15,250 nucleotides of DNA from Moraxellaceae bacterium (lineage in GTDB: Bacteria; Pseudomonadota; Gammaproteobacteria; Pseudomonadales; Ketobacteraceae): contig NVVG01000081.1 of NCBI GenBank assembly GCA_002402125.1, positions 1 to 15,250 of the forward strand. The letters are read 5' to 3'. How positions within the stretch are numbered: position 1 is the first letter of the stretch; each line of letters begins with the position of its first letter. The translations under genes and the position numbers were made by a program. Below, one piece after another: positions 1-7,011 of the stretch. The notes beneath the pieces are model-generated. The model ran no database searches and had not been told where the DNA came from. It was given only the letters and a program-made list of their open reading frames with translations.

Positions 1-24
1 TTGTCGATGCGGTTTGTTATCTGA
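1..24 (+). CDS. nadC: Quinolinate phosphoribosyltransferase, last 7 codons (partial)
   Basis: The first 24 bases read LSMRFVI and then TGA. NadC proteins of gammaproteobacteria commonly end in a DLSMRF-type sequence (E. coli ends in LDLSMRFR), so this is probably the C-terminus of NadC, which makes nicotinate mononucleotide from quinolinate in NAD synthesis. Gene context supports the call: in Pseudomonas nadC is the neighbour of pilA. The gene runs into the window from the left and converges on the pilin accessory gene. Only seven residues are visible, so the call depends on this short motif plus synteny. Confidence 0.65.
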   Translation: MSMRFVI

Positions 25-79
25 CACCTAGCAGCAGTAAGCACCGCATATCCAATGCCCGCTAAATTAAAATCGAATG

Positions 80-805
80 TTAAGAGGCCAATGCAAAAGC
101 ATCGATGACTTGATGAGTTTTATCTGATTTATGCATTAGCATTAACATTTTTTTGGTCTTACCTAATACAGGAATATAAAAATAATCATCTGCAGTGGTT
201 TTTTGCTTTATATAGATTTCATCTAACATTGCCAAGCCAGCACCAGGTAGGAACAGCTCCTCCACTGGAACGCCTTGAGTTTGACTAAAATCAAACTTTT
301 CCTCAAATTCATTGTAATAAACAGGACTAAGCACTAAAAGTTTACCTGCCATAAATTTTGCAATTGCGGGACTTTCGCCTATTGCGTAGATCCAAGTAGG
401 AGACTCAAAGGTTGAAGTCAATAAACTCTCATCAGAAATCGCCTCAAGTTGGTCCTGAATGACATCTACAGATCGAACAACATGAAAATCTTTTCCTGTA
501 TAAACCAAATACGTTGGCCTGGCCTCATACATGGAAAAACACCCATAAAACAAGGCCGCTAATTGGACCGAGACAATAATACATAAATCCAATTTCAATC
601 TTGGTTTACCTTTTTTATAGATAATAAGGGTTATTAATGGACCTAAGATCAAATCAACCGCTAGAAGTATGGCCAGAATTGGCACCAAACCCTCTACCTC
701 AACGTAAAAACCCGGATACCATATAGAAAGAATAAACCCAAGTGAAATCGTTAACACCACCGCACTCAACGACAAATGAGTCAAACCGGCCTTATACCTG
801 TTCAT
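80..805 (-). CDS. TfpX/TfpZ-family type IV pilin accessory protein
   Basis: This 241-residue protein has three predicted membrane segments (about residues 11–29, 40–62 and 72–91) and a C-terminal domain of about 150 residues, probably periplasmic. The stretch around residues 51–73 (DLILGPLITLIIYKKGKPRL and following) and the ARPTYLV segment after the third helix resemble the TfpX/TfpZ family. In Pseudomonas these proteins are encoded next to particular pilA alleles and support assembly of that pilin. The gene begins 15 nt after the stop of the preceding pilin gene. A good ribosome site (AGAGG at 812–816, 6 nt spacing) fixes the ATG at 803–805, so the two genes are probably cotranscribed. It likely acts in the inner membrane as a partner of one or both pilins. 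The family call is fairly firm; the molecular role is not known in detail. Confidence 0.8.
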   Translation of the reverse strand: MNRYKAGLTHLSLSAVVLTISLGFILSIWYPGFYVEVEGLVPILAILLAVDLILGPLITLIIYKKGKPRLKLDLCIIVSVQLAALFYGCFSMYEARPTYLVYTGKDFHVVRSVDVIQDQLEAISDESLLTSTFESPTWIYAIGESPAIAKFMAGKLLVLSPVYYNEFEEKFDFSQTQGVPVEELFLPGAGLAMLDEIYIKQKTTADDYFYIPVLGKTKKMLMLMHKSDKTHQVIDAFALAS

Positions 806-820
806 ATTTAACCTCTTATC

Positions 821-1234
821 TTAGCAATAACCTGATGTCAAACAGGTCCCTGCAACCGTCCAGGTTGTAGGAGCAGTCACCGTTGCGGGGGCAACACTGT
901 AGGTTATACCGTCTAGATCAGTACCATCCGTTCTCCAAGTAACCACTACAGCACCATTTAGAATTTCAACGCCATGGGACGTTGCCGTCGGTGCAAGGGT
1001 AGCAGCCAACCCGAAACTCCCTGAGTCGATAAGCGCTAAAGACGCTGGCTGTTGCTTTAGAATAATAATTTGAACCAAATTACGCTGCGCGCTGGCAACC
1101 AATATTGCTTCGGAAAACTGACTCTTATTTATGTAACTGTTATAGGCTGGCAGTGCTATTGAAGACAAAATACCAATAATGGCGATGACAATCATTAGCT
1201 CAATAAGGGTAAAGCCTTTTTGTTTCGTTTTCAT
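821..1234 (-). CDS. Type IV pilin, second of a tandem pair
   Basis: This 137-residue prepilin has a short basic leader (MKTKQKG), the PilD cleavage site G7|F8, and the mature N-terminus [20 protein letters not shown], with the conserved Glu at mature position 5. The hydrophobic helix is both the membrane anchor and the core of the pilus fibre. The C-terminus carries two cysteines (C131 and C137, CLTSGYC), which should close the disulfide-bonded D-region. It shares its layout and several blocks, including WRTD-x-TDLDG and the Cys-terminal motif, with the pilin at 1326–1745, so the two are probably duplicates. A ribosome site (GAGG at 1242–1245, 7 nt spacing) supports the ATG. A terminator lies just upstream, so expression may depend on read-through or on its own promoter, which I could not identify. 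It is coupled to the accessory gene downstream. Confidence 0.9.
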   Translation of the reverse strand: MKTKQKGFTLIELMIVIAIIGILSSIALPAYNSYINKSQFSEAILVASAQRNLVQIIILKQQPASLALIDSGSFGLAATLAPTATSHGVEILNGAVVVTWRTDGTDLDGITYSVAPATVTAPTTWTVAGTCLTSGYC

Positions 1235-1241
1235 AACGCTA

Positions 1242-1245
1242 CCTC
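1242..1245 (-). promoter_or_regulatory. Ribosome binding site of the second pilin
   Basis: GAGG lies 7 nt upstream of the ATG at 1232–1234. It shows that the second pilin has its own initiation signal and does not need coupling to the first pilin. Confidence 0.6.
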
Positions 1246-1270
1246 ACTACACTGACCCTACCTTATAAAC

Positions 1271-1300
1271 ATAAAAAGAGGGGCAAGCCCCTCTTTTTAT
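1271..1300 (-). terminator. Rho-independent terminator between the two pilin genes
   Basis: A perfect inverted repeat has 14-nt arms (ATAAAAAGAGGGGC and its complement) around a 2-nt centre. The stem has a GGGGC/GCCCC core, and on the minus-strand transcript it ends in a run of five U. It sits 25 nt after the stop of the first pilin and 36 nt before the second pilin's ATG. It therefore probably ends most of the transcripts from the sigma-54 promoter, giving a short abundant pilin mRNA and less of the downstream pilin and accessory protein. The repeat is symmetric and could work in either direction, but no plus-strand gene reads into it. Confidence 0.85.
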
Positions 1301-1325
1301 TCAAACACCTAACCCTTAGGTTGGT

Positions 1326-1745
1326 TTAGCATAATCCAGCGGTTAAGCAAGATCCACCTTCCGTCCAAGCTACTGGAGGGATAACGCCACCAGGAGTCAA
1401 AGTATAGGTTTCGCCATCCAGGTCAGTAGTATCAGTCCGCCATTCAGCTGTGATTACACCGTTAAGAACTGTAAGGCCGTGAACTGCAAGGGCCACCGCA
1501 ACGTCGGTAGGTATACCTAACGCTCCACCATCAAGATCGCCAATTACCAACGTGCCCGGATTTTTGGTTTGAATAGCCAATGCCACTTGCTGCTTCAATG
1601 AAGACGCTGCCAAGACCACCTCAGCAAATCGAGCCTTATCGGTGTATGTCTGATACGCTGGTAGCGCTACAGAAGCCAAAATACCGATAATTGCAATAAC
1701 AATCATTAATTCTATTAGAGTAAAACCTGCTTGAATCTTTTTCAT
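1326..1745 (-). CDS. pilA: Type IV major pilin, first of a tandem pair
   Basis: This 139-residue prepilin has the leader MKKIQAG, cleavage at G7|F8, and the mature start [20 protein letters not shown] with Glu at mature position 5. The globular part ends with C133 and C139 (CLTAGLC), the likely D-region disulfide. It is the promoter-proximal pilin: a sigma-54 promoter lies about 95–110 nt upstream and a strong terminator follows, so it is the best candidate for the major fibre subunit PilA. An AAGGTGA ribosome site precedes the ATG. The divergent neighbour is pilB, as in Pseudomonas. PilD (5219–6133) should cleave and N-methylate it. Which of the two pilins predominates in the fibre is inferred from the promoter and terminator layout. 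Confidence 0.92.
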   Translation of the reverse strand: MKKIQAGFTLIELMIVIAIIGILASVALPAYQTYTDKARFAEVVLAASSLKQQVALAIQTKNPGTLVIGDLDGGALGIPTDVAVALAVHGLTVLNGVITAEWRTDTTDLDGETYTLTPGGVIPPVAWTEGGSCLTAGLC

Positions 1746-1839
1746 CGTTGTATCACCTTATTTAATGTAAAATTCGATTTGAATGCAGAAGAGCAAGTCT
1801 CTCTTTAGAGGATAAGAAATGCGTTCTTGTTTTACTTAA

Positions 1840-1856
1840 TGCAGGTGACATGCCAA
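1840..1856 (-). promoter_or_regulatory. Sigma-54 (RpoN) promoter of pilA
   Basis: On the minus strand this reads TTGGCATGTCACCTGCA. Compared with the consensus YTGGCACGrNNNTTGCW it keeps the invariant GG (–24) and GC (–12) with exactly 10 nt between them, and most flanking positions match. The predicted start is near 1829, giving an untranslated leader of about 84 nt before the pilin ATG. Sigma-54 control of pilA by PilR/PilS is established in Pseudomonas, which makes the position meaningful. Confidence 0.82.
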
Positions 1857-1966
1857 CACCTAAAAAAACCATTTTTAGTCCGCACCCGACTCCCGAACAA
1901 TTGACAAAAAACCTTTGCCAACAACTAATTACACTCCTTTTTTCTTTACCCTCTAAAATCAACCTG

Positions 1967-1979
1967 TGTCATATAGACA
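1967..1979. promoter_or_regulatory. TGTC-ATATA-GACA dyad, possible activator site
   Basis: TGTC and GACA flank a 5-nt A/T centre, about 140–150 nt upstream of the predicted pilA start. The larger palindrome at 2037–2059 uses the same ATATGACA/TTTGTC half-sites. P. aeruginosa PilR is known to bind (C/G)TGTC-type repeats upstream of pilA, so a PilR site is plausible. This assignment is inference. Confidence 0.35.
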
Positions 1980-2036
1980 AACCTTGCCCATGTTTTTTCA
2001 AAGTCAGCCCCACTCATTACAGACCTACATGGAACA

Positions 2037-2059
2037 TATATGACAAATTTTGTCATATA
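2037..2059. repeat. Perfect palindrome, TATATGACAAA arms, possible operator
   Basis: Two perfect 11-bp arms (TATATGACAAA and TTTGTCATATA) flank a single central T. It lies about 210–230 nt upstream of the predicted pilA start and 200 nt upstream of pilB. Symmetric sites of this size usually bind a dimeric regulator. It shares half-sites with the dyad at 1967–1979. Confidence 0.5.
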
Positions 2060-2258
2060 CATAGAAGTTTGGTCACTACACAACTATCTAGCGCAATTAT
2101 CTAACGCAACATCAAATAACTCTATAGCAGTTGGTACATCACAACATACGCATAGCATATCAACGAATAACCGCTAAACTACTATTCATATCCTAAAAAA
2201 TCGCTATGATTGGCAACACTGTGCGGATACCAGATTTGAAGGGAAGACAGGTAAAAGA

Positions 2259-3965
2259 ATGAGTAACGAAAAAAATATATCACTGAGCGGGCTAGCAAAA
2301 CGCCTGATTAGCGACGGTAATATTGAGGAAGCAGATATCCAAGAGGCTACCAATGCCGCACATTCTCAAAAGATTCCTCTCGTCACCTATCTTGTGCAAA
2401 ACAATCAAATCAACTCCACATTACTCGCCCAAACAGCAGCAGACGAATTCGGCACCCCTATTGTAGATTTATCAGCGTTAGACAGTGAGACCTTCCCAAA
2501 AGAGCTTATCAGTGAGTCCCTAATCCGAAAACATCGGGCATTGCCACTATTTAAGCGCGGAAATCGGCTATTCATTGCAGTTTCCGACCCTACCAACCTC
2601 CAAGCGATAGATGAAATAAAGTTCAACACTGGCCTCACGACAGAAACCATCGTCACTGAAGAGGATGCTCTTCAGCGCGCTATAGAGGCCTTTCTTGACC
2701 AACAAGACACTACGTTTGACGACATGGGGGACGCAGACCTTGATGACCTCGACATTGAAGGCGGCACACCCAAAGAAGAAGAAAAAGATAACGAAGCCGA
2801 TGACGCCCCCATTGTCCGATTTGTAAACAAAATATTATTAGACGCCATCAAAAGTGGTGCGTCCGACATCCATTTTGAACCCTACGAAAAAGCCTATCGG
2901 GTACGCTTCAGAACAGATGGCATCTTACGCGAAACCGCCAGACCCCCCGTCAATTTGGCGGCAAAACTAGCCGCGCGACTAAAAGTTATGGCGCGATTGG
3001 ATATCTCTGAAAGACGCATCCCTCAGGATGGCAGGATAAAACTTAAACTATCAAAAACCAGAGCCATTGATTTTCGGGTAAATACACTGCCGACTCTGTT
3101 TGGCGAAAAAGTTGTACTGCGAATTTTAGACCCGGACAGTGCCAAATTAGGTATTGATGCATTAGGTTATGAAGATGTCCAAAAACAGCTATTTCTTGAT
3201 GCGCTAGATCAACCACAAGGCATGATTCTGGTGACCGGCCCCACCGGTAGCGGAAAAACGGTATCTTTGTACACTGGCCTAAACATCCTTAACACGCCCG
3301 AAAGAAATATTTCGACCGCAGAAGACCCTGTGGAAATCAACCTAGAGGGCATCAACCAGGTAAACGTGAACCCCAAGGTTGGCTTCGATTTTGGACTCGC
3401 CCTTCGATCATTTCTGCGTCAAGATCCAGACATCGTAATGGTTGGGGAGATACGGGATCTTGAAACCGGCGAAATTGCCATTAAAGCAGCCCAAACCGGC
3501 CATCTGGTACTTTCGACGCTTCACACAAACAGTGCACCAGAAACGTTAACCCGTTTGAGAAACATGGGTGTTCCTTCGTTTAATATAGCAACATCGGTTT
3601 CGCTTATCATCGCCCAGCGACTCGCTCGGCGCCTTTGCAAACATTGCAAAACCATCGCCGACATCCCCAATGAATCACTGTTAGCGGAAGGCTTCGCAGA
3701 GGATGAGTTAGATTCCCTCTCTCTTTATAAGGCTGTAGGCTGCGAAAAGTGCAGCTCTGGCTATAAAGGACGGGTGGGCATATATGAAGTCATGAAAATA
3801 ACCGATAAAATAGCCAGAATAATCATGGAAGAAGGCAATGCTATACACATAGCCGATGCAGCCAGAGAAGAAGGGTTTAACGATTTACGTGCAAGCGGTC
3901 TTGAAAAGGCCCGACAAGGTGTTACCAGCCTTGAAGAAGTCAACAGGGTAACAACAGGACATTAA
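2259..3965 (+). CDS. pilB: Type IV pilus assembly ATPase PilB
   Basis: This 568-residue cytoplasmic hexameric ATPase powers pilus extension. Residues about 8–145 form the type II secretion/MshE-like N-terminal domain. A strongly acidic linker follows (about 150–182), then the GspE/PilB ATPase domain. Visible motifs are Walker A GPTGSGKT (327–334), the Asp box near 353–360 (TAEDPVEI), the Walker B region DIVMVGEIRD (391–400), and the His box HLVLSTLHT (415–423). Two CxxC pairs (C460/C463 and C495/C498) form the tetracysteine zinc motif typical of extension ATPases and absent from PilT. Length is normal for PilB. The ATG has AGG 7 nt upstream. The stop lies 1 nt before pilC, so the two are clearly in one operon. 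PilC is the expected membrane partner. Confidence 0.97.
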   Translation: MSNEKNISLSGLAKRLISDGNIEEADIQEATNAAHSQKIPLVTYLVQNNQINSTLLAQTAADEFGTPIVDLSALDSETFPKELISESLIRKHRALPLFKRGNRLFIAVSDPTNLQAIDEIKFNTGLTTETIVTEEDALQRAIEAFLDQQDTTFDDMGDADLDDLDIEGGTPKEEEKDNEADDAPIVRFVNKILLDAIKSGASDIHFEPYEKAYRVRFRTDGILRETARPPVNLAAKLAARLKVMARLDISERRIPQDGRIKLKLSKTRAIDFRVNTLPTLFGEKVVLRILDPDSAKLGIDALGYEDVQKQLFLDALDQPQGMILVTGPTGSGKTVSLYTGLNILNTPERNISTAEDPVEINLEGINQVNVNPKVGFDFGLALRSFLRQDPDIVMVGEIRDLETGEIAIKAAQTGHLVLSTLHTNSAPETLTRLRNMGVPSFNIATSVSLIIAQRLARRLCKHCKTIADIPNESLLAEGFAEDELDSLSLYKAVGCEKCSSGYKGRVGIYEVMKITDKIARIIMEEGNAIHIADAAREEGFNDLRASGLEKARQGVTSLEEVNRVTTGH

Positions 3966-3966
3966 T

Positions 3967-5211
3967 ATGGCGACATTAGCGCAAAATAAAAAAGCAAAAA
4001 AATCTCCCAAGACTTCTACCTTTAGCTGGGCAGGCCTTGATCGAAAAGGCAACAAAGTTAAAGGCGAAATAGTCGGGGAGAACTTATCCGTTGTTCGAGC
4101 AACACTTCGCAAACAAGGCATTAACGCGCAAAAAGTCAAAAAGAAACCGAAAGACCTCTTTGCAGCGGCGCCTAAAAAAATAACCCCCCTCGATATTGCG
4201 CTATTTACCCGGCAACTGGCCACTATGATGAAAGCTGGCGTGCCCCTTGTTCAGTCTTTTGAGATTGTCGCTGACGGGGTGGACAATCCATCGATGCGGG
4301 ACCTTGTACTCAAGGTCAAAAATGAAGTCGAGGCGGGAAACAGCCTGGCATCGGCCATTGGTAAATATCCCCAGCATTTTGATGATTTATTCTGCAGCCT
4401 AGTGGATGCGGGCGAGCAATCTGGTGCCTTGGAAACAATGCTTGACCGAGTCGCCATTTATAAAGAAAAATCTGAAGCGCTAAAATTAAAAATCAAAAAA
4501 GCCATGAAATACCCCATTGTGGTGTTAATTATTGCAGCCGTTGTCACCGCCATCCTGCTCTTAAAGGTAGTTCCCGTGTTTGAAGATCTTTTCGCCAGTT
4601 TTGGTGCAGAACTTCCCGCCTTTACCCAAATGGTTCTCGGCATGTCGGATTGGCTTCAAAACAATTGGTATATATTGATTGGTGTCATAGTCGGTGGAGG
4701 GTTTGGCTTCAAACAAGCCCGAATTCGGTCACAAAAATTTAACGACGGCTTAGACAGAATCGTACTAAAACTGCCCGTGGTAGGAGACATCATTTTTAAG
4801 GCTACCATTGCCCGTTTTGCCAGAACACTGTCAACAACCTTCTCTGCCGGTGTACCCCTAGTAGAAGCACTCGAATCGGTGGCCGGAGCCACCGGCAATG
4901 TGGTTTATCGAAATGCGGTTAACACCATAAGAGAAGAGGTATCTTCTGGAACACAGTTAAACTTTTCCATGCGTGCCACCGGCGTATTTCCTTCTATGGC
5001 GCTGCAAATGGTAGCCATTGGTGAAGAGTCTGGTTCACTGGACACCATGTTAGACAAAGTTGCCAACTATTATGAAGATGAGGTCGATAACGCCGTTGAC
5101 GGACTCACCAGCATGATGGAACCGCTAATCATGTCCTTCCTGGGTGTTGTTATTGGTGGTTTGATAATTGCCATGTACCTCCCTATATTCCAAATTGGAG
5201 CTGTGGTATAA
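3967..5211 (+). CDS. pilC: Type IV pilus inner-membrane platform protein PilC
   Basis: This 414-residue member of the GspF/PilC family is the inner-membrane platform that couples the PilB motor to pilin insertion. After a basic N-terminus and a small cytoplasmic segment (TFSWAGLDRKGNKVKGEI, about 18–35) come two copies of the T2SSF domain (about 75–200 and 278–402). Each copy has an equivalent signature, GEQSG at 149–153 and GEESG at 352–356. Membrane helices are predicted at about 183–205, 232–249 and 385–406, the usual three. The gene starts 1 nt after pilB, with AGGA in the end of pilB as ribosome site. PilD follows 7 nt downstream of the stop. Confidence 0.96.
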   Translation: MATLAQNKKAKKSPKTSTFSWAGLDRKGNKVKGEIVGENLSVVRATLRKQGINAQKVKKKPKDLFAAAPKKITPLDIALFTRQLATMMKAGVPLVQSFEIVADGVDNPSMRDLVLKVKNEVEAGNSLASAIGKYPQHFDDLFCSLVDAGEQSGALETMLDRVAIYKEKSEALKLKIKKAMKYPIVVLIIAAVVTAILLLKVVPVFEDLFASFGAELPAFTQMVLGMSDWLQNNWYILIGVIVGGGFGFKQARIRSQKFNDGLDRIVLKLPVVGDIIFKATIARFARTLSTTFSAGVPLVEALESVAGATGNVVYRNAVNTIREEVSSGTQLNFSMRATGVFPSMALQMVAIGEESGSLDTMLDKVANYYEDEVDNAVDGLTSMMEPLIMSFLGVVIGGLIIAMYLPIFQIGAVV

Positions 5212-5218
5212 AGCACCA

Positions 5219-6133
5219 ATGCAAAACACCAACATTATTGTGTCTTTTCTTGAAAACAACCCCGATTATTTAATCGGGGTTGTTTTCATCTTTGGCCTTC
5301 TCTTCGGTAGCTTCTTCAACGTCGTCATCTATCGCACCCCACTAATGCTCTTCAAAGAGTGGCTAAAAAACACCCGCGAGTTTATTGTAGAGCTCTATGG
5401 AAGTTTGCCTAAAGAACTGGAAGAAGACCCGAAAGATTTTAAGTCCGGCACCTTTAACTTAGTCACACCCAACTCTACCTGCCCTAAATGCGACCACGAA
5501 ATTAGCTGGCATGAGAATATCCCGATTATTAGCTATCTGTTTTTAAGGGGTAAGTGCAGCAGCTGCAAAACATCCATTTCCATACGATACCCTGGCGTTG
5601 AACTGGTCACCGCACTGCTTTCCGCGTTTGTTGCTTACAAACTCGGAGCCAGCCTAGAAATGGTGGCAATATTAATTCTAACCTGGTCATTTATCTGTTT
5701 AACCATGATTGATTATGATCACCACATTTTGCCGGACCAGATCACCCTACCCTTACTATGGTTGGGTTTACTGTTAAACCTGGATGGTTTATTTGTACCC
5801 ATCGAAAGCGCGGTTATTGGCGCAGCGGCAGGGTATTTATCGTTATGGACAATCTATCAGCTATTTAAGCTTGCCACCGGCAAAGAAGGTATGGGATTTG
5901 GTGACTTTAAGCTACTTGCTGCTCTTGGTGCCTGGATGGGGTGGGAGGTTTTACCGCTAATAATCCTGCTGTCATCTCTCGTAGGCTCCATTATTGGCAT
6001 TTCATTTATTCTTATCCAGGGGCGCGACAAGAACATCCCCTTTGCCTTTGGACCCTATTTGGCAATCGCCGGCTGGATTACGTTTTTTTGGGGTGACCTG
6101 ATCATTAACTATTACAAATATCAGATTCTATGA
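5219..6133 (+). CDS. pilD: Prepilin leader peptidase / N-methyltransferase PilD
   Basis: This 304-residue polytopic inner-membrane A24 aspartic protease cleaves prepilins after the leader Gly and N-methylates the new Phe. The cytoplasmic loop has the zinc-type cysteine pairs C88-x-x-C91 and C113-x-x-C116. The two catalytic aspartates lie in IDYDHHILPD (D165 by comparison with PilD of Pseudomonas) and in the GxGD motif GFGDF (D229). N-terminal GSFFNVVIYR is a family signature. I start at the ATG at 5219: an upstream in-frame TTG at 5168 would overlap the pilC end by 44 nt and add 17 residues with no family resemblance. No strong Shine-Dalgarno precedes the ATG. A 38-bp perfect inverted repeat covers codons 11–24. 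Its substrates include both pilins at 821–1745. Confidence 0.96.
   Translation: MQNTNIIVSFLENNPDYLIGVVFIFGLLFGSFFNVVIYRTPLMLFKEWLKNTREFIVELYGSLPKELEEDPKDFKSGTFNLVTPNSTCPKCDHEISWHENIPIISYLFLRGKCSSCKTSISIRYPGVELVTALLSAFVAYKLGASLEMVAILILTWSFICLTMIDYDHHILPDQITLPLLWLGLLLNLDGLFVPIESAVIGAAAGYLSLWTIYQLFKLATGKEGMGFGDFKLLAALGAWMGWEVLPLIILLSSLVGSIIGISFILIQGRDKNIPFAFGPYLAIAGWITFFWGDLIINYYKYQIL
5251..5288. repeat. 38-bp perfect inverted repeat inside the start of pilD
   Basis: Arms of 18 nt (TGAAAACAACCCCGATTA and its exact complement) surround a 2-nt centre, all within the coding sequence for residues 11–24 of PilD. As RNA it forms a long stem whose GC core CCCCG/CGGGG is followed by UUGUUUU, so it resembles an intrinsic terminator or attenuator. 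It lies 32 nt after the pilD ATG, where it could also affect ribosome loading. Confidence 0.75.
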
Positions 6134-6143
6134 CGGGTGTTAG

Positions 6144-6758
6144 GTGACAGTTAATAGCATGCTTGTTATCGGGGTGACCGGAGGCATTGGCAGTGGAAAG
6201 ACAGCGGTAACTGATCGCTTTCAATCCCACGGCATCACCGTAGTTGATGCGGATCTTGCATCCAGAGTTATCGTTGAACCTGGGCGCCCTGCCATCACAG
6301 CCATTGAGCAGCACTTTGGTTCAGCTGTCATCTGCGAAGACAAAACTTTAGACCGGCGCACCCTCCGTGACATCATATTTAATGATACCGCTGAACGAAA
6401 ATGGCTTGAGCAACTTACCCATCCGCTAATTGGCCAAGAAATCATCGCCCAACTCCAGGCCAGCCAATCGCCGTATACCATCTTAGTATCTCCACTGTTG
6501 CTGGAAAGCGTCCAACACCAAATGGCTCAACGCATTTTAGTAGTGGATGTGCCGGTTGAGCTGCAAATATCCAGAACCATTAACCGGGATGACACAACAG
6601 AAGCCGGTGTAAAAGCTATTATTAACGCCCAAATGGATCGCGCCAGACGAGTTGAAAAAGCCGATGACATTATCATCAATGACCAAGGGCTCAACGAGTT
6701 ACATAATGCAGTAGATGCCCTACATAAGAATTATCTCGCACTAAGGACCCAACCATGA
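6144..6758 (+). CDS. coaE: Dephospho-CoA kinase
   Basis: CoaE phosphorylates the ribose 3'-hydroxyl of dephospho-CoA in the last step of coenzyme A synthesis, in the cytoplasm. This 204-residue protein opens with the P-loop GGIGSGKT (13–20). Other family segments are the VDADLASR region, EPGRPA, the RKWLEQLTHPLIG segment, and the C-terminal ADDIIINDQGL. Length is normal. The start is ambiguous: GTG at 6144 gives MTVNSML before the P-loop strand, whereas ATG at 6159 removes five residues. AGGTGA at 6142–6147 is rather far upstream of the ATG for an optimal site, and no strong site precedes the GTG. It follows pilD by 10 nt and overlaps yacG by 4 nt (ATGA), the common pilBCD–coaE–yacG order. 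Confidence 0.95.
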   Translation: MTVNSMLVIGVTGGIGSGKTAVTDRFQSHGITVVDADLASRVIVEPGRPAITAIEQHFGSAVICEDKTLDRRTLRDIIFNDTAERKWLEQLTHPLIGQEIIAQLQASQSPYTILVSPLLLESVQHQMAQRILVVDVPVELQISRTINRDDTTEAGVKAIINAQMDRARRVEKADDIIINDQGLNELHNAVDALHKNYLALRTQP

Positions 6759-6970
6759 AAATCGCCTGCCCCCACTGCAAAAAAGAAAGCGAGTGGAGTA
6801 AAGACAATATTTTCCGCCCATTTTGCTCAGAGCGCTGCAAGATGATCGATTTAGGGGAATGGGCTAACGAAAGCAAGGTGATCCCCGGCACCCCGTCGAT
6901 TGAGGCATTTGAGTCTATTGATGAGCTTGGTGAGAATGATGGCATCCCGCCCGATGATAGGTTGCACTAA
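6755..6970 (+). CDS. yacG: DNA gyrase inhibitor / zinc protein YacG
   Basis: This 71-residue protein has the YacG zinc-binding pattern CPHC (C5, C8) followed by FCSERCK (C24, C28), then the MIDLGEWANE motif typical of the family. YacG in E. coli binds GyrB and inhibits gyrase supercoiling. The C-terminal 30 residues are acidic and probably flexible. Its ATG overlaps the coaE stop in an ATGA, so translation is probably coupled. It is the last gene of the pilB–yacG operon; only 41 bp separate it from the convergent Nudix–ThiE gene. Confidence 0.95.
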   Translation: MKIACPHCKKESEWSKDNIFRPFCSERCKMIDLGEWANESKVIPGTPSIEAFESIDELGENDGIPPDDRLH

Positions 6971-7006
6971 ACCCATAACTACACCAATAACCAAACCAAT
7001 AACTGA
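6971..7006. repeat. Three tandem 12-bp imperfect repeats between convergent genes
   Basis: The units read ACCCATAACTAC, ACCAATAACCAA and ACCAATAACTGA. They fill nearly all the 41-bp gap between yacG and the convergent Nudix–ThiE gene. I see no hairpin terminator here. Only 36 bp are involved, so it may be a minor slippage product. Confidence 0.4.
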
Positions 7007-7011
7007 ATCCG

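Larger units (their letters stand above)
1746..2258. other. Divergent intergenic region, pilA | pilB (513 bp)
   Basis: I see no credible gene here; the open frames in it are short, low-complexity and lack family features. It holds the pilA sigma-54 promoter (1840–1856), an A/T hairpin at 1860–1878 (CTAAAAA and TTTTTAG arms), a TGTC-ATATA-GACA dyad at 1967–1979, and an 11-bp-arm palindrome at 2037–2059. Toward pilB, TATGAT at 2205–2210 could be a –10 box but has no good –35 partner. AGG at 2249–2251 is the pilB ribosome site, 7 nt before the ATG. Confidence 0.7.

Noticed and set aside
25..79. Possible terminator or small gene between nadC and the pilin accessory gene
   Set aside because: No stable hairpin with a U-run, and no open frame with a start and ribosome site.
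1850..2104. 84-codon plus-strand open frame in the pilA–pilB gap
   Set aside because: It overlaps the sigma-54 promoter and both dyads, has no ribosome site, and its translation is low-complexity with no family features.
2210..2224. Possible sigma-54 promoter for pilB (TTGGCAACACTGTGC)
   Set aside because: The GG and GC elements are separated by 9 nt, not the required 10, and the –12 side is poor.
5168..5218. In-frame TTG start extending PilD by 17 residues
   Set aside because: It lies inside the end of pilC and adds residues unlike any PilD N-terminus; the ATG at 5219 gives the expected start and length.
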